From: Gammaproteobacteria bacterium bin55
Lineage (GTDB): Bacteria > Pseudomonadota > Gammaproteobacteria > Pseudomonadales > Azotimanducaceae
Reading direction: 5' to 3'
NCBI GenBank assembly: GCA_002238665.1
Contig: MPMU01000012.1
Span: 1 to 43,168, forward strand
DNA length: 43,168 nt
Shown here: in pieces, positions 42,462 through 43,168 of the stretch
How positions within the stretch are numbered: the stretch's first letter is position 1
How the letters are laid out: every line of letters begins with the position of its first letter
Program-made: the position numbers and the translations under genes
The notes under the pieces: model-generated
What the model was told of the DNA's origin: nothing
The model's database searches: none
What the model saw: only the letters and a program-made list of their open reading frames with translations

Positions 42462-43168
42462 ATGGCTGAAGTACAAGATCTGAACCTCGAAGAAGTACCC
42501 CTTTACCAACAACGGTCCCAAAGGGCTAAAGCAGATAAACCGCCTTCTCGTTCGTCGGGGCTAGGTGCGGTTGCACTCGCCCGACATCCTGAAGTAGAGA
42601 GTAGGCAAGAATTAGCGAACAAGATTCGCTCTCAAGATGACGTGTTGGAAACTGGGCACTTCGGTACGGTAAGGTATCTGCCCGTCACCGTTAACGGTCT
42701 TGAACTCAAACTTGAACCTCTCCAGCCAAGTATTGGCACGGTGGTGCACGGTATAGACCTCGCCACGGATATACATGATCCTGAAGTGGTTGATTTCCTG
42801 CGCAATTTATGGCTCGAACGTCGAGTGATCATGTTCCGCAACCAAAACCACCTTACACGACACCAACTAGCCGATTATGCCAAGAAGTTTGGCGAACTAG
42901 GTGCACAGTTTGGCGAACGCGAACACATGCCAAATTCACCGCAGGATATCAATCTTCAGCTTAAGGACGAGACTTTACCTGAGCTATTGATCCTGCCTTC
43001 TGACGAGGCAGTACCGAACGCCGCGTCCGGCTGGCATGCTGATGCTACGTGGCAACCCAAACCACCTATGGGCTCTGTTCTCATGTGTCGCGAGGCACCT
43101 CCAGTTGGTGGTGATACCTGCTTCTGTGACTGCTACGCCATGTGGGAAGGACTTCCCCTTAAAACCAA
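42462..43168 (+). CDS. TauD/TfdA-family dioxygenase, 3' end cut by window
   Basis: An open frame of 235 codons runs from ATG 42462 to the window end. An unusual N-terminal extension of ~85 residues (charged, RQELANKIRSQDD) precedes the TauD fold, which starts with LEPLQPSIGTVVHGIDLATDI (85-105). RRVIMFRNQNHLTRHQLADYAKKFGEL follows, then H192 and D194 (GWHADATWQ) as iron ligands and EAPPVGGDTCF. The distal His and Arg lie beyond the window. The family hydroxylates sulfonates, carnitine precursors or phenoxyacids; the substrate is unknown. Confidence 0.85.
   Translation, partial: MAEVQDLNLEEVPLYQQRSQRAKADKPPSRSSGLGAVALARHPEVESRQELANKIRSQDDVLETGHFGTVRYLPVTVNGLELKLEPLQPSIGTVVHGIDLATDIHDPEVVDFLRNLWLERRVIMFRNQNHLTRHQLADYAKKFGELGAQFGEREHMPNSPQDINLQLKDETLPELLILPSDEAVPNAASGWHADATWQPKPPMGSVLMCREAPPVGGDTCFCDCYAMWEGLPLKT

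Overview
The window reads as a chromosomal segment of a Gram-negative, aerobic, probably marine gammaproteobacterium. The basis is an outer-membrane TonB-dependent receptor with its Ton motor, a DUF6491 protein, c-type di-heme peroxidase, many Fe(II)/2-oxoglutarate oxygenases, a CaiB-type CoA transferase, a D-threonine-aldolase-like enzyme, and moderate GC with dense gene packing. No rRNA, tRNA, CRISPR array or prophage was seen. The only mobile-element trace is one frameshifted, truncated ISNCY-type transposase. Taxonomy is an inference.

Region 1 (1-11.6 kb) holds single genes and short operons: a truncated MerR-HTH/TPR protein, a DUF6491 protein, a SIRT4-like sirtuin, an unrecognised 124-residue protein followed by an APC permease, a family III CoA transferase, a DegT-like PLP enzyme, then a plus-strand set of phytanoyl-CoA-dioxygenase-like protein, sulfurtransferase and epoxide-hydrolase-like protein, and a convergent sodium:solute symporter.

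Region 2 (11.6-15.0 kb) is the most unusual part. Five minus-strand genes overlap or touch: a ferritin-like diiron protein with all six expected metal ligands, a paralogue that has lost five of the six, two small paralogous proteins of probable SCP2-like fold, and an FmdB-type zinc ribbon. I propose an undescribed heteromeric diiron oxygenase with lipid-binding accessory subunits. A tandem 11-bp repeat lies just upstream.

Region 3 (15.0-17.0 kb) has a HIT-family protein, a PD-(D/E)XK-like protein and the transposase relic. Region 4 (17.2-23.3 kb) is a minus-strand operon behind a near-consensus Fur box: MauG/CcpA-like di-heme peroxidase, TonB-dependent receptor, ExbB, two ExbD proteins (one with Asn at the key Asp position) and TonB. 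It is likely an iron-responsive outer-membrane uptake system with a redox component.

Region 5 (23.4-30.6 kb) is a seven-gene MoxR-type operon: RDD, SpoIIM, DUF4129, DUF4350, MoxR ATPase, DUF58, RDD. Region 6 (30.7-36.2 kb) contains a second PhyH-family protein, an NTF2-like protein overlapping an aldo/keto reductase, an AAA-ATPase with a PD-(D/E)XK tail, and an aquaporin. Region 7 (36.2-41.0 kb) is a Gld-type ABC operon (ATPase, permease-GldG fusion, DUF4340). The window ends with a D-threonine-aldolase-like gene and a truncated TauD/TfdA dioxygenase.
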